This document shows, one piece after another, positions 51,347-59,116 of a stretch of DNA of 64,000 nucleotides. The DNA is from Variovorax sp. ZS18.2.2. GTDB lineage: Bacteria; Pseudomonadota; Gammaproteobacteria; Burkholderiales; Burkholderiaceae_C. Location of the stretch: NCBI RefSeq assembly GCF_024701975.1, contig NZ_JANLNM010000008.1, positions 1 through 64,000 of the forward strand. The letters run 5' to 3'. The translations under genes and the position numbers were made by a program. A model generated the notes under the pieces. The model ran no database searches. It saw only the letters and a list, made by a program, of their open reading frames with translations, and was not told the origin of the DNA. Within the stretch, counting starts at the first letter, position 1; every line of letters begins with the position of its first letter.

Positions 51347-52285
51347 ATGAACACCCGATTTCTGGAAACGCTCGTGATGCTCGACCGGCTCAAGAGCTTT
51401 CGCGAGACCGCGCAGATGCTCTGCACGACGCAGGCGGCCGTGTCCAAGCGCATCGAGGCGCTGGAAGAAGAGCTGGGCGTGCTGCTGGTCGACCGCACGC
51501 AGCGCACTCTCAAGCTCACGATCCTCGGCGAGCAGGTGGTGCGCCAGGCCGAGCAGATGCTTGCGCTCGAAAAGCAGCTCAAGCTCTCGGTGCACCCCGA
51601 CGCACCACCGTCCGGGCGGGTGCGCATCGGCGTCATCGAGACGGTGGTCCACACCTGGCTCACGCCGCTGATCCACATGCTGAGCGAGCGGCTGCCGGCC
51701 ATCGAGCCCGACATCACGGTGGACACGGCGCACAACCTGCGCGACCAGTTCCGGCGCCGCAAGTTCGACCTGATGATCCAGAACGACGACATCGCGGACG
51801 TGGCGAACGACGGCGAGTCGACAGTCACCTCGCTGTGCCGCTTTCCGATGCTGTGGGTAGCACGCCCCGCCGTGCTGCCGAAAGCGCGCACCCTGCAACT
51901 GGAAGACCTGGAACGCGTGCCGGTTCTCACCTTCTCCAGGACCTCGGGGCCGCGCGCGCATGTCAGCGCGCTGTTCGTCGGGCGCGCCGCGGAGCCGCGC
52001 GTGTGCAGCTTTCCCTCGGTGCAGTCGATCATCCAGCTCACGAAGGGCGGCTTCGGCGTGGCGGCGATCCCGCCGATCTTCGTGAGGAAGGAGCTGGCCG
52101 AGGGCTACCTCGAAATTCGCGACGGTCCCGCGCTGCCGCCCATGGTGATCACACTGGCCCATGCGCGCGGCACGGCGCCGGCAGTGCATGCGGTCGCCAA
52201 GCTCACGCGCGCCATCGTGGCCGACTACTGCGCCGAAGCGGGAGAAGAATGGGTGAGCGCGCTGTCGCCCGACCCGTTGCCTTGA
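51347..52285 (+). CDS. LysR-family regulator of the pyroglutamate locus
   Basis: A 312-residue regulator. The HTH reads FLETLVMLDRLKSFRETAQM then TTQAAVSKRIEALEEELGV; effector domain from GRVRIGVIETVVHTWLTPLI. ATG at 51347 with GGGAG upstream. It is divergent from the C15-like lipoprotein operon and convergent with pxpBCA, so it is placed to control the locus, perhaps sensing 5-oxoproline or a peptide. This role is inferred from position. Confidence 0.9.
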   Translation: MNTRFLETLVMLDRLKSFRETAQMLCTTQAAVSKRIEALEEELGVLLVDRTQRTLKLTILGEQVVRQAEQMLALEKQLKLSVHPDAPPSGRVRIGVIETVVHTWLTPLIHMLSERLPAIEPDITVDTAHNLRDQFRRRKFDLMIQNDDIADVANDGESTVTSLCRFPMLWVARPAVLPKARTLQLEDLERVPVLTFSRTSGPRAHVSALFVGRAAEPRVCSFPSVQSIIQLTKGGFGVAAIPPIFVRKELAEGYLEIRDGPALPPMVITLAHARGTAPAVHAVAKLTRAIVADYCAEAGEEWVSALSPDPLP

Positions 52286-52298
52286 AGACGCGTGCCGA

Positions 52299-53033
52299 TC
52301 AGGCGCGAACCGCGATGCCCTCGGCCTGCAGCCGCTCGCGAATGCGGCGCGCGAAGGCCAGCGCATGCGCGCCGTCGCCATGCAGGCACACGGTCTGTGC
52401 GTTGACGGCGACCGTGCTGCCATCGATGGCGGTCACCTTGTGGTCGCGCACCAGCGAGAGGGTCTGCGCGATCGACTGCTCTTCGCTCTCGATCAGCGCA
52501 CCGGGCTGGCTGCGCGGCACGAGGCTGCCATCGGGCATGTAGCCGCGGTCGGCGAACACTTCCTCGACAGGCGTGAGGCCGGCGCGGCGCGCGGCGTCGA
52601 TCATGTTGCTGCCGGCAAGGCCGAAGAACTTGAGCGACGGGTCGAAGCGGCGCACCGCCTCGCAAAGCGCATCGGCGAGCTCGGGCTCCTTGACTGCCTG
52701 GTTGTAGAGCTGGCCGTGCGCCTTCACATGCGCGAGTTGCCCGCCCTCGGCCTTGACGATCGCGGCGAGCGCGCCGACCTGGTAAAGCACGTTCGAGACG
52801 ATCTCGTCGGGCGGCAGGTGCATGGTGCTGCGGCCGAAGTTCTCGCGATCGGGAAAGCTCGGGTGCGCGCCGATGGCCACGCCGTGTTCGATGGCCCAGC
52901 GCACGCACTGGCGCATGGTCTTGGCGTCGCCCGCGTGCCAGCCGCAGGCGATGTTGGCGGAGCTCACGAGGCCGAGCAGCGCTTCGTCGCTGCCAGCGCC
53001 CTCGCCGAGATCGGCATTGAGGTCGATGTGCAT
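52299..53033 (-). CDS. pxpA: 5-oxoprolinase subunit A
   Basis: A 244-residue LamB/YcsF-family subunit of the ATP-dependent 5-oxoprolinase PxpABC, which converts 5-oxoproline to glutamate. IDLNADLGEGAGSDEALL, SANIACGWHAGDAKTM, GAHPSFPDRENFGR and VKAHGQLYNQA are hallmarks. ATG at 53033. Third in pxpBCA; 67 bp lie between pxpC and pxpA. Convergent with lysR, 13 bp apart. Confidence 0.95.
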   Translation of the reverse strand: MHIDLNADLGEGAGSDEALLGLVSSANIACGWHAGDAKTMRQCVRWAIEHGVAIGAHPSFPDRENFGRSTMHLPPDEIVSNVLYQVGALAAIVKAEGGQLAHVKAHGQLYNQAVKEPELADALCEAVRRFDPSLKFFGLAGSNMIDAARRAGLTPVEEVFADRGYMPDGSLVPRSQPGALIESEEQSIAQTLSLVRDHKVTAIDGSTVAVNAQTVCLHGDGAHALAFARRIRERLQAEGIAVRA

Positions 53034-53100
53034 GGGGAAGGTTCCTTCTTCTTCAGCGGGCCGGCACCGGCGCGGCCCGCTGGCGGTGTGCTCGCACAGT

Positions 53101-54099
53101 CTATGCCGCGCCCGGCCAGCCTGCCACCGCAAGCCCTTGCGCCACTTGCGCGAGGTAGCGCTGCTGGCCGGCCCAGGCGGCGAGCGCCTCCGCCATGTCG
53201 ACCTGCACGAGGCGCAGCTTGCCGTTGAGCGGCGCCTGCGCGAGTTTCCAGAGGTCGGCGCGGATCACGACGCCGATGCGCGGATAGCCGCCTGTCGTCT
53301 GCGCATCTCCCATCAGGATGATCGGCTGGCCCGAGGGCGGCACCTGGATCGTGCCGGGGATCACGCCCGACGACAGCATGTCGCCCGCGCGCTTGCGCTT
53401 GAGTTCGGCGCCCGCGAGCCGGCTGCCCATGCGGTTGCTCTGCGAGGTGATGCGCCAGCGCTCGCCCCACAGCACCTCGCGCGCGGCCAGCGTGAACTGT
53501 TCGAATTCGGGACCGGGCAACACGCGCAGCGCGATGGCGCCATCGGCTTCTTCCGCGCCCCAGTCGGGGCCGCGCAGGCCGAAGGGCTTGCGTGTGCGCT
53601 GTGCGGCGTCGAGCCGCGACGGGCCCAGCGGCAGCTTGTCGCCCTTGCGCAGCGCGCGGCCTTCGTGGCCGCCGAAGCCAGCCTTGAGATCAGTGCTGCG
53701 CGAGCCGAGCACGGGCGCCACGTCGATACCGCCCGCAATGGCGAGCCAGCTGCGCAGGCCCGCCTTCTTCGTATTGGCTGCATTGGCGCCCTGGAGCTTG
53801 AGCACCTGGCCCGCCGCCACCGGCACGCTCCAGCAGGGCCAGAGCGGCACGCCGTCGAGTTGCGCGCCGAAGTCGTCGCCAACGAGCGCGATGCGCGTGT
53901 CAGTTTCGAAGCGCAGTTCGCAGCCGCCCATCGTGAGTTCGAGTCCCGCGGTGCCGTCGGGATTGCCGACCAGCCGGTTCGCGAGCGTGAGCGCCAGCAC
54001 ATCGAGCGCGCCGCCGGGGCAGATGCCCAACTGGCGATGGCCGTGCCGCCCGAGGTCTTGCACCGAGGCCAGCAGGCCAGACTTCTGGACGACGATCAT
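53101..54099 (-). CDS. pxpC: 5-oxoprolinase subunit C
   Basis: A 332-residue biotin-dependent carboxylase-like (KipA/AHS2) subunit of PxpABC. IVVQKSGLLASVQDLGRHGH is the family start; RLAGAELKRK, GVIPGTIQVPPSGQPIILM and DAQTTGGYPRIGVVIRADL are conserved. GTG/ATG overlap with pxpB by 4 bp gives coupling. Works with PxpA and PxpB in the cytoplasm. Confidence 0.95.
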   Translation of the reverse strand: MIVVQKSGLLASVQDLGRHGHRQLGICPGGALDVLALTLANRLVGNPDGTAGLELTMGGCELRFETDTRIALVGDDFGAQLDGVPLWPCWSVPVAAGQVLKLQGANAANTKKAGLRSWLAIAGGIDVAPVLGSRSTDLKAGFGGHEGRALRKGDKLPLGPSRLDAAQRTRKPFGLRGPDWGAEEADGAIALRVLPGPEFEQFTLAAREVLWGERWRITSQSNRMGSRLAGAELKRKRAGDMLSSGVIPGTIQVPPSGQPIILMGDAQTTGGYPRIGVVIRADLWKLAQAPLNGKLRLVQVDMAEALAAWAGQQRYLAQVAQGLAVAGWPGAA

Positions 54100-54761
54100 G
54101 TCTGCACGCTCTCGACGACGAAGCGCACACGGTCGCCCGGGCGCAGCAAGGTGGGCGACTCGGCGGTCGGGTCGAACATCTCGAGCGAGGTGCGGCCGAT
54201 GAGCTGCCAGCCGCCCGGCGACACCAGCGGGTAGATGCCCGTCTGCTCGCCGCCGATGCCGACCGAGCGCGCGGGTACCGCGGTGCGCGGCTCCGCGCGG
54301 CGGGGCGTGGCGAGCTCGGGCGCGAGGCCTCCCATGAAAGCGAAGCCCGGAAGAAAGCCGAGCAGATACACCACGTACTCGCCCGCGCTGTGACGCCGCA
54401 CCACTTCCGCCGGCGTGAGGCCTGTGTGGGCCGCGACGTCGCGGAGGTCAGGTCCGTGCTCGCCGCCGTAGGCAACGGGGATCTCGACCAGGCGGCCTTC
54501 GACGGCCTTGGCAGAAAGCTTCGGCCAGGCTTCGAGCACCTGTGCCGTGAGCGCGTCGAGTTCGATGGCCGTGGGGTCGAAGGTCAACGTGAGGTTGTTC
54601 ATGCCCGGCAGCACTTCGCCGACGCCGGGCCATTCGCGGGCCTCTGCGGCCAGCGCCCAGATGCGTTGCTGCTGCACCAGCGTGGCCGGTGCCGGCAGCT
54701 CGCACAACAGCGCTGCATCCCCGAGCAGATGCAGGCGGGGTGGCGGATATCTATCGGTCAT
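54096..54761 (-). CDS. pxpB: 5-oxoprolinase subunit B
   Basis: A 221-residue KipI/AHS1 subunit. LHLLGDAALLCELPAPATL is the start; GVGEVLPGMNNLTLTFDP, YLLGFLPGFAFMGGL, TPRRAEPRTAVPARSVGIGG and SPGGWQLIGRTSLEMFD are diagnostic. ATG at 54761. First gene of pxpBCA; a dispersed repeat separates it from the coaD stop. Confidence 0.95.
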   Translation of the reverse strand: MTDRYPPPRLHLLGDAALLCELPAPATLVQQQRIWALAAEAREWPGVGEVLPGMNNLTLTFDPTAIELDALTAQVLEAWPKLSAKAVEGRLVEIPVAYGGEHGPDLRDVAAHTGLTPAEVVRRHSAGEYVVYLLGFLPGFAFMGGLAPELATPRRAEPRTAVPARSVGIGGEQTGIYPLVSPGGWQLIGRTSLEMFDPTAESPTLLRPGDRVRFVVESVQT

Positions 54762-54796
54762 CTGGTTCGAACAGGCGCGGCAAGGGCCATTCGTGA

Positions 54797-54886
54797 AACA
54801 CCGCGGAACCGGCTTTGCCGGGCCGCTGGTGTTGCCCCCGGCGAGGGGGGAGGAGAAGCGACACGAAGTGCGCGAAGCCTGGGGGA
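54797..54886. repeat. Dispersed intergenic repeat, copy 2
   Basis: Matches 10974-11064 in the same orientation: the first 43 bases and the AGCGACACGAAGTGCGCGAAG block are identical. It begins about 35 bases before pxpB and ends 4 bases from the coaD stop, the same geometry as copy 1 at the PP2C stop. Confidence 0.85.
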
Positions 54887-54890
54887 GTGC

Positions 54891-55394
54891 CTATTCACGG
54901 CCGAGGCTGCGCACCTTGGCGGCCAGCATGTGCTCGACGTTGGGCGAGACGAACTTGTTGACCTCGCCGCCGAGCATGGCGATCTCGCGCACGAAGGTGC
55001 TGGAGATGAACTGGTACTTGTCGCTGGGCGTGAGGAACACGGTCTCGACATCGGGCATCAGCGAACGGTTCATGCCGGCGAGCTGAAACTCGTAGTCGAA
55101 GTCGGTCACGGCGCGAAGGCCCCGCACCATGGCCTTGCCGCCGCGCGCCACCACGAAGTCGCGCAAAAGGCCCGAGAAGCTCTCGACCGTGACCTGGTCG
55201 CTGTAGGGCTTGACGGCTTCGCGCGCCATGTCCATGCGTTCCTGCAGGGAGAACAGCGCCTTCTTGTGATGGCCCGCCGCGACGGCGACGATCACCTTGG
55301 AGAACAGCTGGGTGGCCCGGCGCACCACGTCCTCGTGACCGAGGGTGATGGGATCGAATGTGCCCGGATAAACCGCGATGACGTTGCTGGCCAT
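54891..55394 (-). CDS. coaD: Phosphopantetheine adenylyltransferase
   Basis: A 167-residue enzyme of coenzyme A synthesis transferring AMP to phosphopantetheine. AVYPGTFDPITLGHEDVVRR holds the TxGH motif; GLRAVTDFDYEFQLAGMNR and YQFISSTFVREIAMLGG (with ISSTxVR) follow. ATG at 55394, fixed by the conserved start; earlier frames add unsupported residues. It follows rsmD by 43 bp. Confidence 0.97.
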   Translation of the reverse strand: MASNVIAVYPGTFDPITLGHEDVVRRATQLFSKVIVAVAAGHHKKALFSLQERMDMAREAVKPYSDQVTVESFSGLLRDFVVARGGKAMVRGLRAVTDFDYEFQLAGMNRSLMPDVETVFLTPSDKYQFISSTFVREIAMLGGEVNKFVSPNVEHMLAAKVRSLGRE

Positions 55395-55437
55395 GGTTGC
55401 TTCTTCCTCATGCAGCCGGTGCGGCTTGTTCGGCGGA

Positions 55438-56094
55438 TTATGCAGTCCCCTCCGAGGCCAGTCGCAGCAGGTGGGCATGCACGGCGCCGGCCTTCAGATA
55501 GCGGAAGCCCGCGAGGCCGAACGCGGCCAGTTCCTCGTCGTTCCACTGACGGGGGGCTTCGAGGTAGGCGACGCCACCGGGGCGCAATGCGCGCGCCGCG
55601 GCGCGCAGGGCCGGTTCGTAGAGCGCGGTGCTCTCGAAGGGCGGATCGAGGAAGACGGCGTGCAGGCTGCCCGCCGTCGTGCGCTCCAGCGCCGTGAGGC
55701 CATTGCCGCGCTCGATGCGCACCGCCTCGGCCGACAGCTTGGTCTTCGCGGCCTGCAATTGCGCGACCAGCGCCGCGTCCTGCTCGCACAGCAGCACGTT
55801 GGCCGCGCCGCGCGAGGCAGCTTCCAGGCCGAGAGCACCGGTGCCCGCGAAGGCGTCGACGCAATGCCAGCCCGGCAGTTCTCCACCACCCGCGCCGGCC
55901 AGGCTTGCGAGCCAGTTGAACAGCGTCTCGCGCACGCGGTCGGGCGTAGGGCGCAGGCCCGGCTTGTCGGCCACCGCGAGGCGGGTGCGCTTCCATTGGC
56001 CGCCGATGATGCGGACCTCGCTGGGTCGCACGGGGCGTGCGGGGCGCTTGGTTGCGGGCGGACGGGAGGCTGCGGCGGCTTTCTTCTGGGGCAT
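55438..56094 (-). CDS. rsmD: 16S rRNA (guanine966-N2)-methyltransferase
   Basis: A 218-residue SAM-dependent methyltransferase. VRIIGGQWKRTRLAVADKPG, LRPTPDRVRETLFNWL, SAM motif VDAFAGTGALGLEAASRGA, and catalytic LDPPFES are intact. The first 25 residues are Lys/Ala/Pro-rich. ATG at 56094. rsmD-coaD is a widespread pair. Confidence 0.96.
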   Translation of the reverse strand: MPQKKAAAASRPPATKRPARPVRPSEVRIIGGQWKRTRLAVADKPGLRPTPDRVRETLFNWLASLAGAGGGELPGWHCVDAFAGTGALGLEAASRGAANVLLCEQDAALVAQLQAAKTKLSAEAVRIERGNGLTALERTTAGSLHAVFLDPPFESTALYEPALRAAARALRPGGVAYLEAPRQWNDEELAAFGLAGFRYLKAGAVHAHLLRLASEGTA

Positions 56095-56128
56095 GCGGCG
56101 AGCTTAACGCCGCCGCACCGGCGGCCGG

Positions 56129-56764
56129 TCAGGCGCCGGTCAACGCACGCCGCGCCAGCATGGCCGCCAGCACGAGCATGGTGCCGCCGATCAGCGCATC
56201 GAGCATCTGCCAGGCGCGCGGACGCGCGAACACCGGCGCGAGCAGCCGTGCGCCGAAACCCAGCGCGGTGAACCACAGCACGCTCGCCATCGAGGCGCCC
56301 GCGACGAACCAGACCTTGAGCGAGCCCGCGTACTGCGCGCCCGCGCTGCCCACGAGCAGCACGGTGTCCAGATAGACATGCGGGTTCAGCAGCGTGAAGC
56401 CCGCCGCCTGCGCCACCACGGCCGCGCGCGAGAGCGAAATGCCCTGCGCCGTCGCCTGCAGCGCGCCGGGCTGGCGCGAACGCCACAGCGCACGAAGACC
56501 ATAGGCGCACAGGAACGCCGCGCCGAGCCCCGCGAGCGCCGTCGCCAGCATCGGCCGCCCCTTCAGCGCCTGCGCCATGCCAGCGACGCCCGCACCGATC
56601 AGTACCGCATCGCTGGCCGCGCAGAACAGCACCACGGCGCTCACATGCTCGCGCCGCAATCCCTGGCGCAGCACATAGGCGTTCTGGGCGCCGATGGCGA
56701 CGATGAGCACCAGGCTCATGAAGAGCCCGTGGAGGAAAGCGGTGGTGGCGAGTTCGGCAGACAT
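56129..56764 (-). CDS. argO: ArgO/LysE-family amino acid exporter
   Basis: A 211-residue inner-membrane exporter of basic amino acids. LIVAIGAQNAYVLRQGLRRE is the LysE family signature near residue 21; PHVYLDTVLLVGSAGAQY follows, with about six membrane segments. ATG at 56764. It is divergent from argP (56844) across 79 bp carrying an AT-rich inverted repeat, the typical arrangement of exporter and activator. Confidence 0.92.
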   Translation of the reverse strand: MSAELATTAFLHGLFMSLVLIVAIGAQNAYVLRQGLRREHVSAVVLFCAASDAVLIGAGVAGMAQALKGRPMLATALAGLGAAFLCAYGLRALWRSRQPGALQATAQGISLSRAAVVAQAAGFTLLNPHVYLDTVLLVGSAGAQYAGSLKVWFVAGASMASVLWFTALGFGARLLAPVFARPRAWQMLDALIGGTMLVLAAMLARRALTGA

Positions 56765-56795
56765 GGTGCGAGCTTGCCGCGCACCTCGGATTAAT

Positions 56796-56829
56796 TCAAA
56801 CTAAACCTCCTAACTTCAATTCAGTTTGA
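56796..56829. promoter_or_regulatory. TCAAACT/AGTTTGA inverted repeat, ArgP site candidate
   Basis: TCAAACT (56796-56802) and AGTTTGA (56823-56829) in the AT-rich divergent argO-argP region. ATTCAAACTAA and TTCAGTTTGACTTAA look like half-sites for the activator. Confidence 0.5.
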
Positions 56830-56843
56830 CTTAATCAATCAAG

Positions 56844-57755
56844 ATGCTCGACTACGCCGCCCTCAACGCCCTGGCCGCCGTCGTGCGCGAAGGCAGCTTT
56901 GAGCGCGCCGCGCGCGCGTTGAACGTCACGCCCTCGGCCGTCTCGCAGCGCGTGAAGCTGCTCGAGGAGCGCACGGGCGGCGCGCTGCTGGTGCGCGGCC
57001 AGCCCTGCGTCGCGACGGAAGCCGGCCTGCAGCTGTGCCGGCACCTGGAGCGCGTGGGCATGCTGGAGCACGAACTGCGCGACGCCCTTCCTGCCCTCGG
57101 CATGGGAAGCGGCGAGGCGCACGAACGCGTCACGGTGCGCGTGGCCGTCAACGCCGACAGCCTGGCGACCTGGTTCATGGCCGCGGCCGCCGCCTTCTCC
57201 ACGCAGGAGGAAGCCGCGCTGCTCGATCTCTCGGTCGATGACCAGGACCACACGGCCGAGCGCTTGCGCAGCGGCGCCGTGCTCGCGGCAGTGACCGCGC
57301 TGGCCGAGCCGGTGGCCGGCTGCAACAGCGAGGCGCTGGGCACGATGCATTACGTGGCCGCCGCAAGCCCCGAATTCGTGAAGCGGCATTTCGCCAAGGG
57401 CGTGGGCGCGCGAACGCTGGCAAGCGCGCCGAGCCTGGTGTTCGACCGCAAGGACCGCCTGCAGGCACGCTGGGTGCGCCGCATCTGCCACCGCAACGTC
57501 GAGACGCCGCGGCACTGGATTCCATCGCCGAACGCGTTTGTCGAGGCGGCGTGCGCGGGCATGGGCTGGGGCATGCATCCGGCCAGCATGGTGGCCGATG
57601 CAATCCGCGAGGGGACGCTGATGGAGCTGGTGCCCGGCTCGACGCTGCCGGTGCCGCTCTACTGGCAGCAGGCGCGCGCGGCGCCGCAGTTGCTCAAGCG
57701 GCTCGGCGCGGCGGTGCGTGCGGCCGCGACGAGCGGCCCGCACGCGCTGGCATAA
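56844..57755 (+). CDS. argP: LysR-family activator ArgP/LysG
   Basis: A 303-residue regulator that activates the basic amino acid exporter. The HTH reads LDYAALNALAAVVREGSFER, ALNVTPSAVSQRVKLLEERTGG, matching ArgP closely. NADSLATWFMAAAA and ASPEFVKRHFAKGV follow in the effector domain. ATG at 56844. Divergent from argO, convergent with the M16 gene. Confidence 0.92.
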   Translation: MLDYAALNALAAVVREGSFERAARALNVTPSAVSQRVKLLEERTGGALLVRGQPCVATEAGLQLCRHLERVGMLEHELRDALPALGMGSGEAHERVTVRVAVNADSLATWFMAAAAAFSTQEEAALLDLSVDDQDHTAERLRSGAVLAAVTALAEPVAGCNSEALGTMHYVAAASPEFVKRHFAKGVGARTLASAPSLVFDRKDRLQARWVRRICHRNVETPRHWIPSPNAFVEAACAGMGWGMHPASMVADAIREGTLMELVPGSTLPVPLYWQQARAAPQLLKRLGAAVRAAATSGPHALA

Positions 57756-57758
57756 CGG

Positions 57759-59102
57759 TTACTTTCCGCCCACCACCACCGTCACCATCCGCGCCGGCTG
57801 CAGCTTGCGCGCGAACGCCGCCTTGACGTCCGCCGCCGTGACCGCATTCATGCGCGTGGTCCAGGTATCGAGGTAGTCCAGCGGCAGGTCGTGCCAGGCG
57901 ATGTTGGCGACGTTGCCGATGAGCTTGCGGTTGCTGTCCAGCAGCAGCGGGAAGCCGCCGATCAGGTTGTCCTTCGCGGCCTTCAGCTCGCTCTCGGTCG
58001 GGCCTTCGGCCACGAACTTCGCCAGCACTTCGCGCGACATCTTCACGGCCTCTTCAGCCTGGTCGGGCCGGGTCTGGAAGCCGATGCGAAACGCCCCCGC
58101 ATCGAGCCCCGGCGCAAAGCCGCTGTAGATGCTGTAGGTGAGGCCGCGCTTCTCGCGCACCTCGTTGGTCAGGCGCGAGACGAAACCGCCGCCGCCGAGC
58201 ACGTAGTTGCCGAGGGTGAGCGCGAAGTGGTCGGGGTCCTTGCGCGGGTAGCCGGGCTGGCCGATGAAGACGTGGGCCTGCGCGGAGTCGAACGGGATGC
58301 GCTCGTCCTTCTGCGCAGCGAGCGCGGCCACCGGCGCGATGGTGGGCAGCGGCGCGCAGCTGTCGGCGGCCGGCAGGCGCGACAGCAGCGTGACCGCCAC
58401 CGATTCGGCCTCGGTACGCGTGACCGCGCCCACGATGCTGAGCTTGGCGCGGCACGGCACGATGAGCTGCTGATAGCGCTGGCGCATCGCGACCGTGTCG
58501 ATGCGCGCCAGCGTTTCCTCGGTGACTTCCTGCCCGTATGGATGCACGCCGTAGACGGCCTGTGCGAACGCGCGGCCGGCGATGGTCGCGGGCTTGGTGT
58601 TCGACTCCTTGATGGAAGCGTTGATGCGTTCGCGCTCGCGCAGCCAGACGTCGTCGGGGAACGAGGGCTCGCCGAGCTCGCGCGAGGCCAGCGTCACGGC
58701 CTTGCCGAGCAGTGCCGGATCGGAGAGCGTCCGCAGCGAATAGCTCATGCGGTCGGTGCCTGCGCTCACGTCGAAGCTCGCGCCCAGGTCCGCCCAGGCT
58801 TCGCCGAGGGCATTCTGGTCGAGCGCGGGCTCGCCGTTCTTGCCGGCGCGCACGCCCTTCTCGACCATCGCCGAGGTCACGCTGGCCAGGCCCGCCTGCG
58901 GTGCCGGGTCGCGCCGGCTGCCGGCGTCGAAGTCGATCTGCACGTCGACGATCGGCAGCGCGTTGGTCGACACGAGGTATATCTTGGCGCCGTTCGCGAG
59001 CGTCCATTGCTGGATGGGCAGCGCGGCCTGCGCGCTGGCAAGGCCGAGAACGGCGGTGCCGGCAAACACGGCGCGCAGCGCCAGTTTCTTGAGAGTCATC
59101 AT
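57759..59102 (-). CDS. M16 peptidase-like protein lacking the zinc motif
   Basis: A 447-residue exported protein. The signal peptide is KLALRAVFAGTAVLGLASAQ, cleaved near AQA. Two M16 halves are seen, but the first lacks HxxEH; in its place is LASVTSAMVEKGVRAGKNG. The second half contains VLGGGGFVSRLTNEVREKRGLTYS, the substrate-positioning loop of the family. It is thus probably the non-catalytic partner of the next gene upstream, as in alpha/beta MPP-like pairs. ATG at 59102, 14 bp after its partner. Confidence 0.93.
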   Translation of the reverse strand: MMTLKKLALRAVFAGTAVLGLASAQAALPIQQWTLANGAKIYLVSTNALPIVDVQIDFDAGSRRDPAPQAGLASVTSAMVEKGVRAGKNGEPALDQNALGEAWADLGASFDVSAGTDRMSYSLRTLSDPALLGKAVTLASRELGEPSFPDDVWLRERERINASIKESNTKPATIAGRAFAQAVYGVHPYGQEVTEETLARIDTVAMRQRYQQLIVPCRAKLSIVGAVTRTEAESVAVTLLSRLPAADSCAPLPTIAPVAALAAQKDERIPFDSAQAHVFIGQPGYPRKDPDHFALTLGNYVLGGGGFVSRLTNEVREKRGLTYSIYSGFAPGLDAGAFRIGFQTRPDQAEEAVKMSREVLAKFVAEGPTESELKAAKDNLIGGFPLLLDSNRKLIGNVANIAWHDLPLDYLDTWTTRMNAVTAADVKAAFARKLQPARMVTVVVGGK

Positions 59103-59116
59103 GTGTTCCGGGTCTT

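Noticed and set aside
57759..59102. Active M16 zinc protease
   Set aside because: The HxxEH zinc motif is missing; only the neighbouring gene at 59117-60568 has it.
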